Origin: Fibrobacter succinogenes
GTDB lineage: Bacteria; Fibrobacterota; Fibrobacteria; Fibrobacterales; Fibrobacteraceae
Direction of reading: 5' to 3'
NCBI RefSeq assembly: GCF_902779965.1
Contig: NZ_CACZDK010000029.1
Location: forward strand, 1 to 44,867
DNA length: 44,867 nucleotides
The position numbers and the translations under genes are program-made. Positions 19,769 through 28,705 of this stretch are shown here, piece by piece. The notes beneath the pieces are model-generated. The model did not search any database, had not been told where the DNA came from, and saw only the letters and a list, made by a program, of their open reading frames with translations. Numbering within the stretch: the stretch's first letter is position 1; every line of letters begins with the position of its first letter.

Positions 19769-20680
19769 ATGCTTGGAATTGAACAGAAAAAAGGAAATGA
19801 CGATCAGTTGTGCGGCAGAATGATTGCCTATGCGCGCATTTTGCCCTCCCCCGATGCCGAACCCAACGAAACTCCGTTTGACGACATGATCAAAAACGGT
19901 CTTTTGACGTTGGAAGGCGATTTTCGCCAATTTGCCCACACGCCAAGTAAAAGAGAAGTCAACCGCGCCGTCGATGCAAAGTTCAACAACTTTCTCAAGA
20001 CGATGGAAGAAAACGGCGTTGAACTTCCCGAAAATTTAGACGTCGATGCCATGCGCGAACGCCTCCATGAACTTTCGAACATGGAAGTGATTCCTATTCC
20101 GGCCCGCATCGGAAACTTCACCAACGAAGAAGACATCCTCAAAGAAGATGCCGACATCTACTACATTGGTGAATTCATCGGTGCAAATCAGGCGCACTAT
20201 TGCCTCACGACACTCCCGATTTACTATCAGGCGAAGTATCGCGAACAAGCAAAGCGAAGCGAAATGGACATGCTCAACGAAATGCTTTCGCAATTCGAAG
20301 AAGGCGATTTCGTCAACACCGAAGACATTCAAAAAAACACAGAAGAGCTATTCCCGAAAGGGCTTACGCTCAACACGTTCATGGGCGATCTTTCAAAGCT
20401 CCTCAACGTGCGAGTGATTCCGTTCTTGCTCGCCTGCGAATCTGACAGCGAATACAACACGCAAATCCAGCTTTTCTACACGTTCATGAAGGGCTACCCC
20501 GACCAGAACGACATCGAAAGAATCGACAAGGCATTGAGAATTCTCCGCAAGCAAAGCGATTCTATCGAAGCTCGCCACTTGCTCGAACTCAGCTGCCAAA
20601 GAATCAACGCCATCTACAACGAAGATTCGCAGCTCGCTAGTGAACTCGGGAAGCAGATCGAAGCCATCGAAGGGGTGTAA
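19769..20680 (+). CDS. Hypothetical cytosolic protein
   Basis: I do not recognise a family. The 303-residue protein has no signal peptide or membrane segment. It is acidic, and after a globular first half (with VIPIPARIGNFTNEEDI and DIYYIGEFIGANQAHYC) it becomes mostly helical. It starts 19 bases after the pectinesterase stop codon with no obvious Shine-Dalgarno sequence. A strong terminator follows its stop, so it may be the last gene of a pectinase-led transcript, but a functional link is not evident. Codon use is like that of the neighbours, so I take it as a real gene. Confidence 0.75.
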   Translation: MLGIEQKKGNDDQLCGRMIAYARILPSPDAEPNETPFDDMIKNGLLTLEGDFRQFAHTPSKREVNRAVDAKFNNFLKTMEENGVELPENLDVDAMRERLHELSNMEVIPIPARIGNFTNEEDILKEDADIYYIGEFIGANQAHYCLTTLPIYYQAKYREQAKRSEMDMLNEMLSQFEEGDFVNTEDIQKNTEELFPKGLTLNTFMGDLSKLLNVRVIPFLLACESDSEYNTQIQLFYTFMKGYPDQNDIERIDKALRILRKQSDSIEARHLLELSCQRINAIYNEDSQLASELGKQIEAIEGV

Positions 20681-20682
20681 TT

Positions 20683-20716
20683 AAAAAAGCGGCGCATCAG
20701 CGTCGCTCGTTTTTTA
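20683..20716. terminator. Bidirectional terminator between convergent genes
   Basis: AAAAAAGCGGCG pairs with CGTCGCT followed by T after a six-base loop, with A and T runs on the two sides. It ends the plus-strand unit of the hypothetical gene and, in the other direction, the M16 peptidase transcript. Confidence 0.8.
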
Positions 20717-20752
20717 TAATGAAATTTTTCCGCTCGGCGGAAAAGTTACGTT

Positions 20753-22222
20753 TTATTCTTTCACCAAGAATCCGGCAACAGATTTTTCGCGAACGAATGT
20801 TTTCTTAGCGACATCCTGAACTTCGGCAACATTTACCTTGTCCAAATTGTCAGCCCAGTTGAGGAACAGGCGGTAGTCTCCATAGACTTCGTACCAACCA
20901 AGCATGGTCGCCACATTTTCCATATCGGTCAAACTGCGGATAAGGCCTGCATAGGCGCGGTTTTTCACCTTCTGGAATTCTCGTTCGCTGACTTGTTCCT
21001 TCTTGAGCTTTTCGAGTTCTTCCCACACGATTTTCTCGACCTTTTCGCGGTTAGCATCGGGGCGGAGGTTCACGCGGACAGAGAACTCTGAAACATACTT
21101 GTTCGGGCTATTGCTTGCACTGACACCGACAGCCAGTTTTTCTTCTTCGACAAGGCGCTTGTAAAGGCGACCGGAACGTCCGTTCAAAACGCCTTCGGCA
21201 ATGTCGAGTGCATAGAGAGTGCTATCGCCAACGGCTGGAGTCTTGAAGACAAGCGTATACAAATTCGGAGCGTCCTTGCGCTTTACGACCAAGCGCTTTT
21301 CACCCGCCTGTTCCGGATCGCGCACCGTAAGATCCGGGAAAGCATCGCCCGTCGGAATCGGTCCAAAATACTTCTTGACAAGTTCCATCGTTTCAAGCGT
21401 ATCAAGGTCACCCGCCATAACGAGAATCGCATTGCGCGGTTTGTAGTACTTGCGGTAATGTTCATCCGCCTGTTCACGAGTCAAGTTGTCGATATCGCTT
21501 GGCCAGCCAATGGTCGGCACACGGTACGGGAACGCTTCATAAATCATGGAATTGAGCGTTTCGTAAAAACGGCCTGTCGGGCGGTCGTCATAGCGCATAC
21601 GGCGTTCTTCGCGCACAACAGAGCGTTCCGAATAGAACTCGCGCAAAACGGCATTCTGCATGCGGTCCGATTCAAGCCACATGAAAAGTTCAATCTTGTT
21701 CTTGGGGAGCGTGACCGTGTAAGCTGTCAGCAAATCGCTTGTAAAGGCGTTAAGCCCAGTGCCACCGGCAGCTTGATAAGCGCCCCAAAGTTCATCCTTC
21801 ACAAAAATCTTGCGGTGTTCATTCAACACAGAATCGTGCTCGGCAGTCAGCTTCTTGACAAGAGCCGTATCGTGAGCCAACTTTGCCGGGCGAATGAGCG
21901 CCTGCAAGGAGTCTTGAGTTGCAATGAACTTGGCATCGGCAATGCTATCCGAAATGCCGACCTTTTTCGTTCCCTTGAACAGTTCATGTTCCAAAATGTG
22001 AGCAAGCCCGGACTTGCCCGGAACTTCGTGAACAGAACCGGTCACATAAAACAGACGGAAACTCACTGTAGGAGCCTGCTTGTTGGGGTATAAAAGCACC
22101 GTAAGTCCATTATCCAGAACTTCTTTATGCACGGGTAAATTTACAGCTGCCATGGATGTTCCCGCAAGCAATGCTGGAACCAAGGCGCAACTTAAAGCAA
22201 TTCGGGCGAAAAGTTTTTTCAT
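20753..22222 (-). CDS. M16 family zinc peptidase, secreted
   Basis: With the ATG at 22220-22222 the protein has 489 residues and starts with a signal peptide (MKKLFARIALSCALVPALLA). The inverted zinc motif HILEH (His75, Glu78, His79) and the downstream ERSVVREERRMRYDD block with the third zinc-binding Glu are typical of M16 peptidases (insulinase/pitrilysin-like). The C-terminal half has the R...Y type substrate region (LNGRSGRLYKRLVEEEKLAV). It is a single-chain member of the size of PqqL/YmxG-like proteins and probably acts in the periplasm on peptides. The unrelated M6 peptidase gene lies upstream, separated by a terminator. Confidence 0.9.
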   Translation of the reverse strand: MKKLFARIALSCALVPALLAGTSMAAVNLPVHKEVLDNGLTVLLYPNKQAPTVSFRLFYVTGSVHEVPGKSGLAHILEHELFKGTKKVGISDSIADAKFIATQDSLQALIRPAKLAHDTALVKKLTAEHDSVLNEHRKIFVKDELWGAYQAAGGTGLNAFTSDLLTAYTVTLPKNKIELFMWLESDRMQNAVLREFYSERSVVREERRMRYDDRPTGRFYETLNSMIYEAFPYRVPTIGWPSDIDNLTREQADEHYRKYYKPRNAILVMAGDLDTLETMELVKKYFGPIPTGDAFPDLTVRDPEQAGEKRLVVKRKDAPNLYTLVFKTPAVGDSTLYALDIAEGVLNGRSGRLYKRLVEEEKLAVGVSASNSPNKYVSEFSVRVNLRPDANREKVEKIVWEELEKLKKEQVSEREFQKVKNRAYAGLIRSLTDMENVATMLGWYEVYGDYRLFLNWADNLDKVNVAEVQDVAKKTFVREKSVAGFLVKE

Positions 22223-22384
22223 ATAAAACAATTTAGATATTTTTCAAAAAAAATATGCACTGGATCCTGCTCCTACGAACCTAATTCAACTAAGGCACTA
22301 AAGTGCCAAGTTTCATATATCACTCCGTTCAGGAAGACGGTACAAAAGAATGACGTTTCCAAGACTTAAGCCGAAATGACCCTA

Positions 22385-22407
22385 TAAAAAAGGGGCTTAC
22401 GCCCCAA
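22385..22407 (-). terminator. Terminator of the M6 peptidase gene
   Basis: On the minus strand GGGGC pairs with GCCCC around a four-base loop, and six T follow. It lies directly after the stop codon of the upstream M6 peptidase gene. Confidence 0.8.
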
Positions 22408-22409
22408 AT

Positions 22410-24590
22410 TTATTTCACTCGAATTTTCTTTGTTTTTATGAGTTGTCCGCCGGATTCTAGCGTTACAATCACAAACGATTTTCCACGCAAGGCATCCATG
22501 CTAATTTCGCAATACTTATCGGCAAAGGTATTGCTCAAAAGGAGCGTTCCGTTAGCATCGAACAAATTGACCGTCTTACGCCCTTCAAGATTCGCATCCA
22601 CTCTCAAAATTCGATTATCCACGAAGAATCGAACCGCAGAAGAAGCAATCCTACTTTCCGAAATCATCACGCCATCAGAAGAGGAACTCTGTTTAAATAC
22701 ATGGACACTGCTGGATGAACTCAAAGCATTCGATGAACTTGACAAAACAGAAGACGACGAAACCTTTACAGAACTGCTCGATGCAACCGACGAAGAGCTT
22801 ACTCTAGAAGACGATGACGATACAGGCTTACTTGATGAAGAAACCACCTTGCTTGACGAAGACCTAGCAGAACTCGACGAAGACTTTGCAGAACTTGAAG
22901 ATGACTTTGCAACACTCGAAGATGACAAAACAGGAGCCACACGACTGCCGCGAGTTTCAAATTCTACATGGTCATCGACAATTTTAATATCATAGACTTC
23001 AAGACCAAGGCTATCGCCACTCCAAGTTACAAAGCCATTAAAGCGATTCACACTTTTCGTCGGGAAAGCGTCATCCTTCGTCGTATAGCCATCCGCTTTG
23101 CCATCAGCTTCAATCAAATCGACACGCATAGGATCCGAAGTGTTGACTTCGTTGTACATCCAAGAATACCTGTCATAATTGATATGCCAAATCAACATTC
23201 CCTGATTCGGAAGGCCTTCGTCAAAATCATTTTTCAGGCGAAAATCAACAAAGTAATATTCATTATCATTTTTCGAAGTCAATACCAAACCGTCATTTTC
23301 TTGAATTGCATTTAAGATAAATGTCGTATCCGAAATTTCCAAACGGCGCGGTTCGAGCCAGCCCAAGCTAAAACGCTCAAAAGCAGATAAATTCGCAGGC
23401 GAGCAAGATGTAGACTTATACTTATTTTGCGGACAGTTGTAAGAGCCAGCATCCATCAAGTCCCAAGCACCCGGCGTATAACGAACCTTCGTGCGTGATT
23501 CATTCACGCCAACATCATAGTGGTCTTGCAAGCCAAGGACATGGCTAAATTCATGGCAGAACGTTCCAATGCCATTTAACGCATCGGTACTTTTGCGGTA
23601 CAAATACGCCTGACCATCAATTTCTGGAGAGCAGGCATAACGGTACATGGACATATTGCGCGTAAGGCGCTTGCTTATATTGTAAGAATGGGGCCAAATG
23701 GCTGACTGCACATCAGTATCCGCCGAACCGACACCCGCATAAATCATATAGACGAAATCAACAATTCTATCGTTGTCACTATCATAAGGCGTAAAATCAA
23801 CATTCGCAGCCACGAGAGAATCCATCGCCTCACTGACAGCTTTGACTGCACCCGCCGCGATGTTATTGGGATCAACCAAGGCGCCATACGAATCGCGTTT
23901 ACCCTTAAGCGTCACTGGTCCAAAAACGTCAAATGTAGGGCGATATTTTCCAGAAGAATTCAAAATAAAGAAGTCTCTGGCGCTACCTTTCATATAGTAA
24001 TTTGAATAGCCTTCTTTATTGAGGAAATCGTGGTATTCCTCATTGGCATTATCGCGTTTGAACTTTACATCACTAAACTGGACAAGGACAACAAGCCCGC
24101 GAACATCGCCCTCTTTTTTAACAGAATTTAAGTTCGGTCGAGTTGGGGTATTGGTATTTTTGGTTCCACCGCCCCCCCAAGCATTAGCTTTCATGGGAGA
24201 AGAGGACCGAAGGATCTGGGGCTCGGAGGAGTTTTGTTCCTCAAGCTGTTTCAAGCGTTTTTCGCGGAATTTTTCAAGAATTTCACGAGAATTGCGTTTT
24301 TTTAGAAAATTTCGCTCTTTTGGGGTACGTTTGGACTTGGCATGGACCCTCATTCCCGTCTTTTTGCCATGTTCGTCAGCATAGTTCCAATAACCACTGG
24401 AATCGCGTACCACAAGCACGCTATCTTCACCAGTAACTGTATAATTAAAGCGCTCGTTTCCGATTTTTCGAATCTGCACCACAGAGCCATCCGGCTGCGT
24501 GGAATTAATCAAAAACGGTGCAGCTTTAATAGCCCACGTCGAAGCGGCCCCCAGCAAAGACGCAATTAAAAAATATTTCCCAAATCTCAT
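22410..24590 (-). CDS. M6-family secreted metalloprotease with Ser-rich linker
   Basis: The 726-residue protein has a signal peptide (about residues 1-22). Residues of about 165-540 form an M6 (immune-inhibitor-A-like) peptidase domain: DVRGLVVLVQFSDVKF, the zinc site in GTFCHEFSHVLGLQDHYD (HExxHxxGxxD, about residue 345), and GAWDLMDAGSYN. A linker of repeated SSSS blocks separated by Val/Lys/Arg/Ala (about residues 560-655) is a hallmark of Fibrobacter extracellular proteins. The last 70 residues (VNLFDANGTLLLSNTF to LIKTKKIRVK) look like a secretion sorting tail. It is probably a secreted or surface protease. Confidence 0.9.
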   Translation of the reverse strand: MRFGKYFLIASLLGAASTWAIKAAPFLINSTQPDGSVVQIRKIGNERFNYTVTGEDSVLVVRDSSGYWNYADEHGKKTGMRVHAKSKRTPKERNFLKKRNSREILEKFREKRLKQLEEQNSSEPQILRSSSPMKANAWGGGGTKNTNTPTRPNLNSVKKEGDVRGLVVLVQFSDVKFKRDNANEEYHDFLNKEGYSNYYMKGSARDFFILNSSGKYRPTFDVFGPVTLKGKRDSYGALVDPNNIAAGAVKAVSEAMDSLVAANVDFTPYDSDNDRIVDFVYMIYAGVGSADTDVQSAIWPHSYNISKRLTRNMSMYRYACSPEIDGQAYLYRKSTDALNGIGTFCHEFSHVLGLQDHYDVGVNESRTKVRYTPGAWDLMDAGSYNCPQNKYKSTSCSPANLSAFERFSLGWLEPRRLEISDTTFILNAIQENDGLVLTSKNDNEYYFVDFRLKNDFDEGLPNQGMLIWHINYDRYSWMYNEVNTSDPMRVDLIEADGKADGYTTKDDAFPTKSVNRFNGFVTWSGDSLGLEVYDIKIVDDHVEFETRGSRVAPVLSSSSVAKSSSSSAKSSSSSARSSSSKVVSSSSKPVSSSSSRVSSSSVASSSSVKVSSSSVLSSSSNALSSSSSVHVFKQSSSSDGVMISESRIASSAVRFFVDNRILRVDANLEGRKTVNLFDANGTLLLSNTFADKYCEISMDALRGKSFVIVTLESGGQLIKTKKIRVK

Positions 24591-24708
24591 ACCATAAACA
24601 TATACTTTTATGGGAGACTTGCTTTAAATTATATGTTATTTTTACGATTTTTTTCGTTGACAGAAAGCCAATAAACGACAACAATCACAAAAAAATCGAA
24701 ACAAATCC

Positions 24709-25596
24709 TCACATTTTGGACATTGCAAGCAATACGGCACCGCCAAGAATGACCATGGTCGCAATAGCAAGTCTAATCCGCTCCGGTTTTGTAGGGTATT
24801 CGTGGAAAACGACAACGCCCCAAAGCAAGTTGACGAGCAAGTTCAACTGCGTAAGCGGATAGCCAACAGCATAGCCCAAAGCGCCCTTGGTATCAATCGC
24901 CCAAAAACAGCCATGTTGCCCGATTACCCACAAAAGTCCCATCAGAATGGAGACTATGGAAGGAGCCAAGCGAAATTCAAAAATCGCACGACGCTTTATA
25001 CACAAAATTCCAACCAAAAGTTGTGCAGCGATAAAAATACCGATCGTAAACGAGCTCATGAATTCGAGCAAGGGGACTTCGGCAAACTTATACGGAATCA
25101 GAAAAAGTCCGAACACCATACCCGCCAAAAGCGAACGCCAATTCCTTAAAATATTCCCCTGCGGCGGAGCTAGCAATTTAAGTCCGAACAGCAAAAGCAC
25201 AATCGCCGGAATCGAGAAATAAAGCAACGTGGATTCCGAAAAAATCAGCACGCCGCTCAAGAACGAAGCTAGAATGCTCATGCCCATCGAACGGACACCC
25301 GCACCCGCCAAATCTTTTTCGGTCTGCACCGCCCAAAAACAAAACGCGCCGCCAAGGACCCAAAGGAACCCGCAAAGGATTCCCACAGGCAAAATGCACA
25401 AAGTCCCCGTCAAAAGAGAGATGACAAGTTCACCAGAGGCAAGGCCTAATGCAACACACGCAAGGTACGCCCAAGACGAAAACTTTGGCCACGCCTTGAG
25501 CGGGACCATGTAAGTTCCAAACGCAACAATTGCGAGAACGACGCCGATATAACTATTTCCCAATGCAGAACCCCGCAAAAATCTTTTGTAAAACAT
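24709..25596 (-). CDS. GRP-type sugar transporter (DMT superfamily)
   Basis: The 295-residue protein has about ten hydrophobic segments over its whole length and fits the glucose/ribose porter (GRP, GlcU/RhaT-like) group of drug/metabolite transporters: GTYMVPLKAW in the first helix, GFLWVLGGAFCFWAVQ, GLLWVIGQHGCFWAID and GYPLTQLNLLVNLLWGV, two repeats of five helices. It would import a monosaccharide, but the substrate cannot be told. The start overlaps the end of mnmE by 44 bases. A TTG start 11 codons later would shorten the overlap. The two genes read in the same direction and are likely co-transcribed. Confidence 0.8.
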   Translation of the reverse strand: MFYKRFLRGSALGNSYIGVVLAIVAFGTYMVPLKAWPKFSSWAYLACVALGLASGELVISLLTGTLCILPVGILCGFLWVLGGAFCFWAVQTEKDLAGAGVRSMGMSILASFLSGVLIFSESTLLYFSIPAIVLLLFGLKLLAPPQGNILRNWRSLLAGMVFGLFLIPYKFAEVPLLEFMSSFTIGIFIAAQLLVGILCIKRRAIFEFRLAPSIVSILMGLLWVIGQHGCFWAIDTKGALGYAVGYPLTQLNLLVNLLWGVVVFHEYPTKPERIRLAIATMVILGGAVLLAMSKM

Positions 25597-27049
25597 CTTC
25601 GGACGAAATTTCGCCCGTTATACTTTGGAGCGCACGGCGCACCAGCTGCATTTCAAACGCAATAAGCTCCACTGCCGGATTCGTGCGGATAAGCGAAAGT
25701 GTGCGGTCAATACCCGCAAGGGCTTCTTCGAGGCAAGTCTTTTCGCGTTCGCTCGTAATCCAGAGATCTTCAGAATTCTCCGTTTTCTTGAAAAGCGCGG
25801 CATTCATCGTCTGGCGCAGTTCCACAAGGCCCGCACCGGTCTTGGAAGAAATGTGGATCGAATTCGTCATATCCATGCAAGCATTGCCCTGTCGAGATGC
25901 GCCCAAGTCGCTCTTTGAAATGACGATAAAGTCCGGATGGATTGCATCGTCACTATGGCGAAGACTAGAAATAATGGATCCCCTCCCTTCGGTCGAGGAT
26001 GACGCAGGAAAATCGGTCGAGGATGACGCAGGCAAATCGGTCGAGGATGACGCAGGCAAACCAGTCGAGGATGGCGAAAATGCGCAATTTTCGTTGGCCC
26101 CGTCGAGGACGAGAATTTTCATGTCCGCTTCGGCGAGGATTTCACGGCTTTTTTCCATGCTAAGCGCATCGAGAGCATCAGCAGCCTTGTCTGCGATACC
26201 CGCAGTGTCCACCAAGCGAATTTCACCGCCATCCAAGAACAAACGAACTTCGACAAAGTCACGGGTTGTCCCCGGAATGTCACTCACGAGAATGCGGTCT
26301 TCGCCAAGGAGCGCATTTACAAGACTCGACTTGCCTGCATTCGGAGCGCCATACAGCACCGCCAGCGGCAAGCGACTCACGGCCGCCTTTTCCCTGAAAC
26401 TTTTTAAAATAGACAACACGCTTTCGCGAATGGCTTCGATCTTTGTACCCCAAGTCGCATAATCCGGGTCCGCCTCTTCTTCGGCAAAATCAACATCTAA
26501 TTCGAGACGCGCCGAAATGTCCATGACCTGTTCCGTAAGCGTCTTGACTTTTTTCGAGAGGGCACCGCCGAGCAAGCGATGGGCGTTCTTGAGCTCATCG
26601 CGATTGGCACTGTGAATCACATCGGCAACGGATTCTGCTTGCACCAAGTCCATCCGGCCATTCAAAAAAGCACGACGCGTGTACTCGCCGGGTTCGGCAA
26701 GGCGAACCCCATCAACACTTTTAATAACTTGAATCAGTTCGCGCACGATAATCGGATTGCCATGCGGATAAAGTTCCAGAACATCTTCGCCTGTGTAGGA
26801 ATTCGGACCTTCAAAAAAGATGTAGAGGAGACTATCAATGACTTGCGCCGTGGCACGGTCATCGCCTGCCATCGTGCGATAATCCCTCGCAGTCGCCAAC
26901 TTAGCTTCGCGGGCTTTCAAATTTTTTAACGCAGCCTCGCCAAAAAGCAAGCGCACAACCTCACGTACGCGAGAACCGCTAACTCGAATAGCAGCTACGG
27001 CACTCACGCCCGCAGGCGTCATCGGGGCAACAATCGTCAGGGAATCCAT
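25553..27049 (-). CDS. mnmE: tRNA modification GTPase MnmE (TrmE) with unusual insertion
   Basis: With MnmG, MnmE makes the carboxymethylaminomethyl group on wobble U34 of certain tRNAs. The N-terminal folate-binding domain starts TIVAPMTPAGVSAVAAIRVSG and includes GPNSYTGEDVLELYPHGNP. The G domain has GAPNAGKSS (about residue 232), DIPGTTRD, DTAGI and ISKSDL. The C-terminus ends with the catalytic CIGK. The length is 498 residues instead of about 455. The excess is one block between the LVLDGAN strand and the SKSD motif, residues of about 326-372, made of repeated ASSSTD units with a further Ser-rich stretch. It stays in frame and the rest of the gene is intact, so it is probably functional. 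Confidence 0.95.
   Translation of the reverse strand: MDSLTIVAPMTPAGVSAVAAIRVSGSRVREVVRLLFGEAALKNLKAREAKLATARDYRTMAGDDRATAQVIDSLLYIFFEGPNSYTGEDVLELYPHGNPIIVRELIQVIKSVDGVRLAEPGEYTRRAFLNGRMDLVQAESVADVIHSANRDELKNAHRLLGGALSKKVKTLTEQVMDISARLELDVDFAEEEADPDYATWGTKIEAIRESVLSILKSFREKAAVSRLPLAVLYGAPNAGKSSLVNALLGEDRILVSDIPGTTRDFVEVRLFLDGGEIRLVDTAGIADKAADALDALSMEKSREILAEADMKILVLDGANENCAFSPSSTGLPASSSTDLPASSSTDFPASSSTEGRGSIISSLRHSDDAIHPDFIVISKSDLGASRQGNACMDMTNSIHISSKTGAGLVELRQTMNAALFKKTENSEDLWITSEREKTCLEEALAGIDRTLSLIRTNPAVELIAFEMQLVRRALQSITGEISSEDVLQKIFAGFCIGK
25991..26076. repeat. 24-bp tandem repeat inside mnmE
   Basis: The unit GGTCGAGGATGACGCAGG plus six bases occurs three times in full and once in part, head to tail. 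A GGATCCCC...GAGGATGAC palindrome type, known from extragenic elements and seen again at 43546, begins just left of the first unit (25976). Because 24 is a multiple of three, the repeat adds eight residues per copy to MnmE without breaking the frame. Confidence 0.9.
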
Positions 27050-27594
27050 GAAGGGAAAGATAGCTTTTTTCAGCTGGCAGTTGGAAGTAGACAGTAGCCG
27101 GTTTATAATCGCGGCTCCGCCGCAGTAGACAGCAGTCAGTAATCAGCAACAAGTTGCGATAAGTAGTTTGGAAAGGGAACGAGAGCTCATCAGAAAGGAT
27201 GAAATTGAAAAAAGGGCGAAATTTACGTCAAAAATGGTGTATTTTCAAAGATATTGACGTAAAATTTTAATGTTGTCTGCAATTTTTTATGAAGTTTTCA
27301 GGATTTTGGAGGCAAATCCTTCAAAAACAGACGGAAACAAATAACTTTTTAAAGGAAAAAAGCCCGGCGACATCAAAACACGACATTTTCGCGCAAAATC
27401 AGTTAGTTTGTACAGAATTTTACGTAAAAAAACGAAATTTTTCCATCATTTTGACGTAAAAAATGGCAAAAATTCAAAATCAAGAAAAAAGTGACAGTTT
27501 AAACACACTCTCGCCTATAGCGAGCCCACGAGCGTTCTTTCGTCTTATTACTAAATTCTCTAGTAACTAATAACTATTAACTAATAACTATACA
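27050..27594. other. Intergenic region with repeats and ACGTAAA motifs
   Basis: No gene is seen in these 545 bases. From 27,080 to 27,160 there is a direct repeat of GTAGACAG(T/C)AG around a GCGGC-TCC-GCCGC hairpin. From 27,220 to 27,460 four copies of TTACGTC, TGACGTAAAA or TTTACGTAAAA occur, the same word as in 7099-7502. Just before the next gene, ACTAATAACTATTAACTAATAACTA is a short tandem of the unit TAACTAATAACTAT (written here in overlapping form). The latter ends four bases before the ATG. Confidence 0.45.
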
Positions 27595-28596
27595 ATGAGC
27601 AACTTCAAACTTATTTCCCGCCCCATTGGCACCGTCGAGTGCTACGTTTTACAGCGCGACGACGGCGCTGAATTTGAAATTTTAAGCGGTTACGGCGCAG
27701 GCCTGAACGCTTGGCGCATCCCCGACGCAAGCGGCAAACTCACCGACCTCCTTTTCGGCTACCGCGAAGGCGACGACATTTACAAAATGGGCCCGGACAC
27801 CAACGCCGGTTGCCGACTCGCCCCATTCCCAGGGCGCGTGGCCTACGCCAAATTTAACTGGAACGGCAACGATTACCAGCTCGTGAACAACGTGAGCTGG
27901 GCCCCGCACGCTCTCCACGGCTTTTTGCAAAACAAAGAATGGAAATTCGTGAGCTTCGAAAGCGATAACGAAAAATGCACCGCGACATTCTCCATCGACT
28001 GGCCAGGAGCATTTACCGGATTCCCGTTCCCCTTCCGCGCGATTAACAAAATCACGTTTACCGGCGAAAGTTACACCGTAGAATCCACCGTCACGAACAT
28101 CGGCGCAAACGACCTTCCCTATTCCGAAGGCTGGCACCCCTATTACACGCTTGGCGAGAAAATCGACAACCTCACCATGACCCTCCCCGAAACAAACCTC
28201 GCCCTCCTCGACAAGGCCGACATCCCAACAGGAGAATTTAAGCCGGATACCCGTTTTGTAGGTGGACGCCTCATCAAAGACGAATTCATCAACGACTGTT
28301 TCTGCTTAAACCAGGGCAACGGCCCCTACGTCCTCAAAAACAAGAAAAATTTTGAGAACATTTTAGCTACTGTAGAGCTCAAAAGCGACACAAAATCCCT
28401 CCAGATTTGGCAGAAAGCCGGCGACGAACAATATAACGCCATCCAGATCTACACACCCCCTGACCGCATGAGCATCGCCATTGAACCAATGACCGCAGAA
28501 CCCGATACTTTAAACCACCATAGAGACTTAATTGTAATTAAGCCGGGCGAAACCAAGACGTTCAGCTTTGGCGCAACGGTGGAAAAAATCGGCTAG
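27595..28596 (+). CDS. Aldose 1-epimerase-like protein
   Basis: The 333-residue cytosolic protein belongs to the galactose mutarotase-like beta-sandwich superfamily. The two conserved histidines are seen in APHALHGFL and in YSEGWHPYYTLG, and IQIYTPPDRMSIAIEPMT is the usual region with the catalytic glutamate. CRLAPFPGRVAY matches the substrate Asn/Arg loop of GalM (NRI type) in altered form. It would interconvert sugar anomers, and its place before a GH26 mannanase gene suggests a role in hexose use. No typical Shine-Dalgarno sequence is visible before the ATG. A good terminator follows. Confidence 0.88.
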   Translation: MSNFKLISRPIGTVECYVLQRDDGAEFEILSGYGAGLNAWRIPDASGKLTDLLFGYREGDDIYKMGPDTNAGCRLAPFPGRVAYAKFNWNGNDYQLVNNVSWAPHALHGFLQNKEWKFVSFESDNEKCTATFSIDWPGAFTGFPFPFRAINKITFTGESYTVESTVTNIGANDLPYSEGWHPYYTLGEKIDNLTMTLPETNLALLDKADIPTGEFKPDTRFVGGRLIKDEFINDCFCLNQGNGPYVLKNKKNFENILATVELKSDTKSLQIWQKAGDEQYNAIQIYTPPDRMSIAIEPMTAEPDTLNHHRDLIVIKPGETKTFSFGATVEKIG

Positions 28597-28636
28597 GCGC
28601 CCCTAAGAGCTACCAGTAAACATATTTTTTCCTTTC

Positions 28637-28668
28637 AAGCAAAAATGCGGTTGCATTTTTGCTTTTTC
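28637..28668. terminator. Terminator after the epimerase gene
   Basis: AGCAAAAATGC and GCATTTTTGCT form an 11-base perfect stem with a GGTT loop, followed by TTTT on the plus strand. It separates the epimerase gene from the mannanase gene, which must have its own promoter in the 40 bases that follow. Confidence 0.9.
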
Positions 28669-28705
28669 TTATATATTTTGAGAACATACCTTTTAAGGAG
28701 TGAAC

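Noticed and set aside
22438-22995. Acidic Asp/Glu-rich plus-strand open frame
   Set aside because: It is the antisense of the Ser-rich linker and tail of the M6 peptidase.
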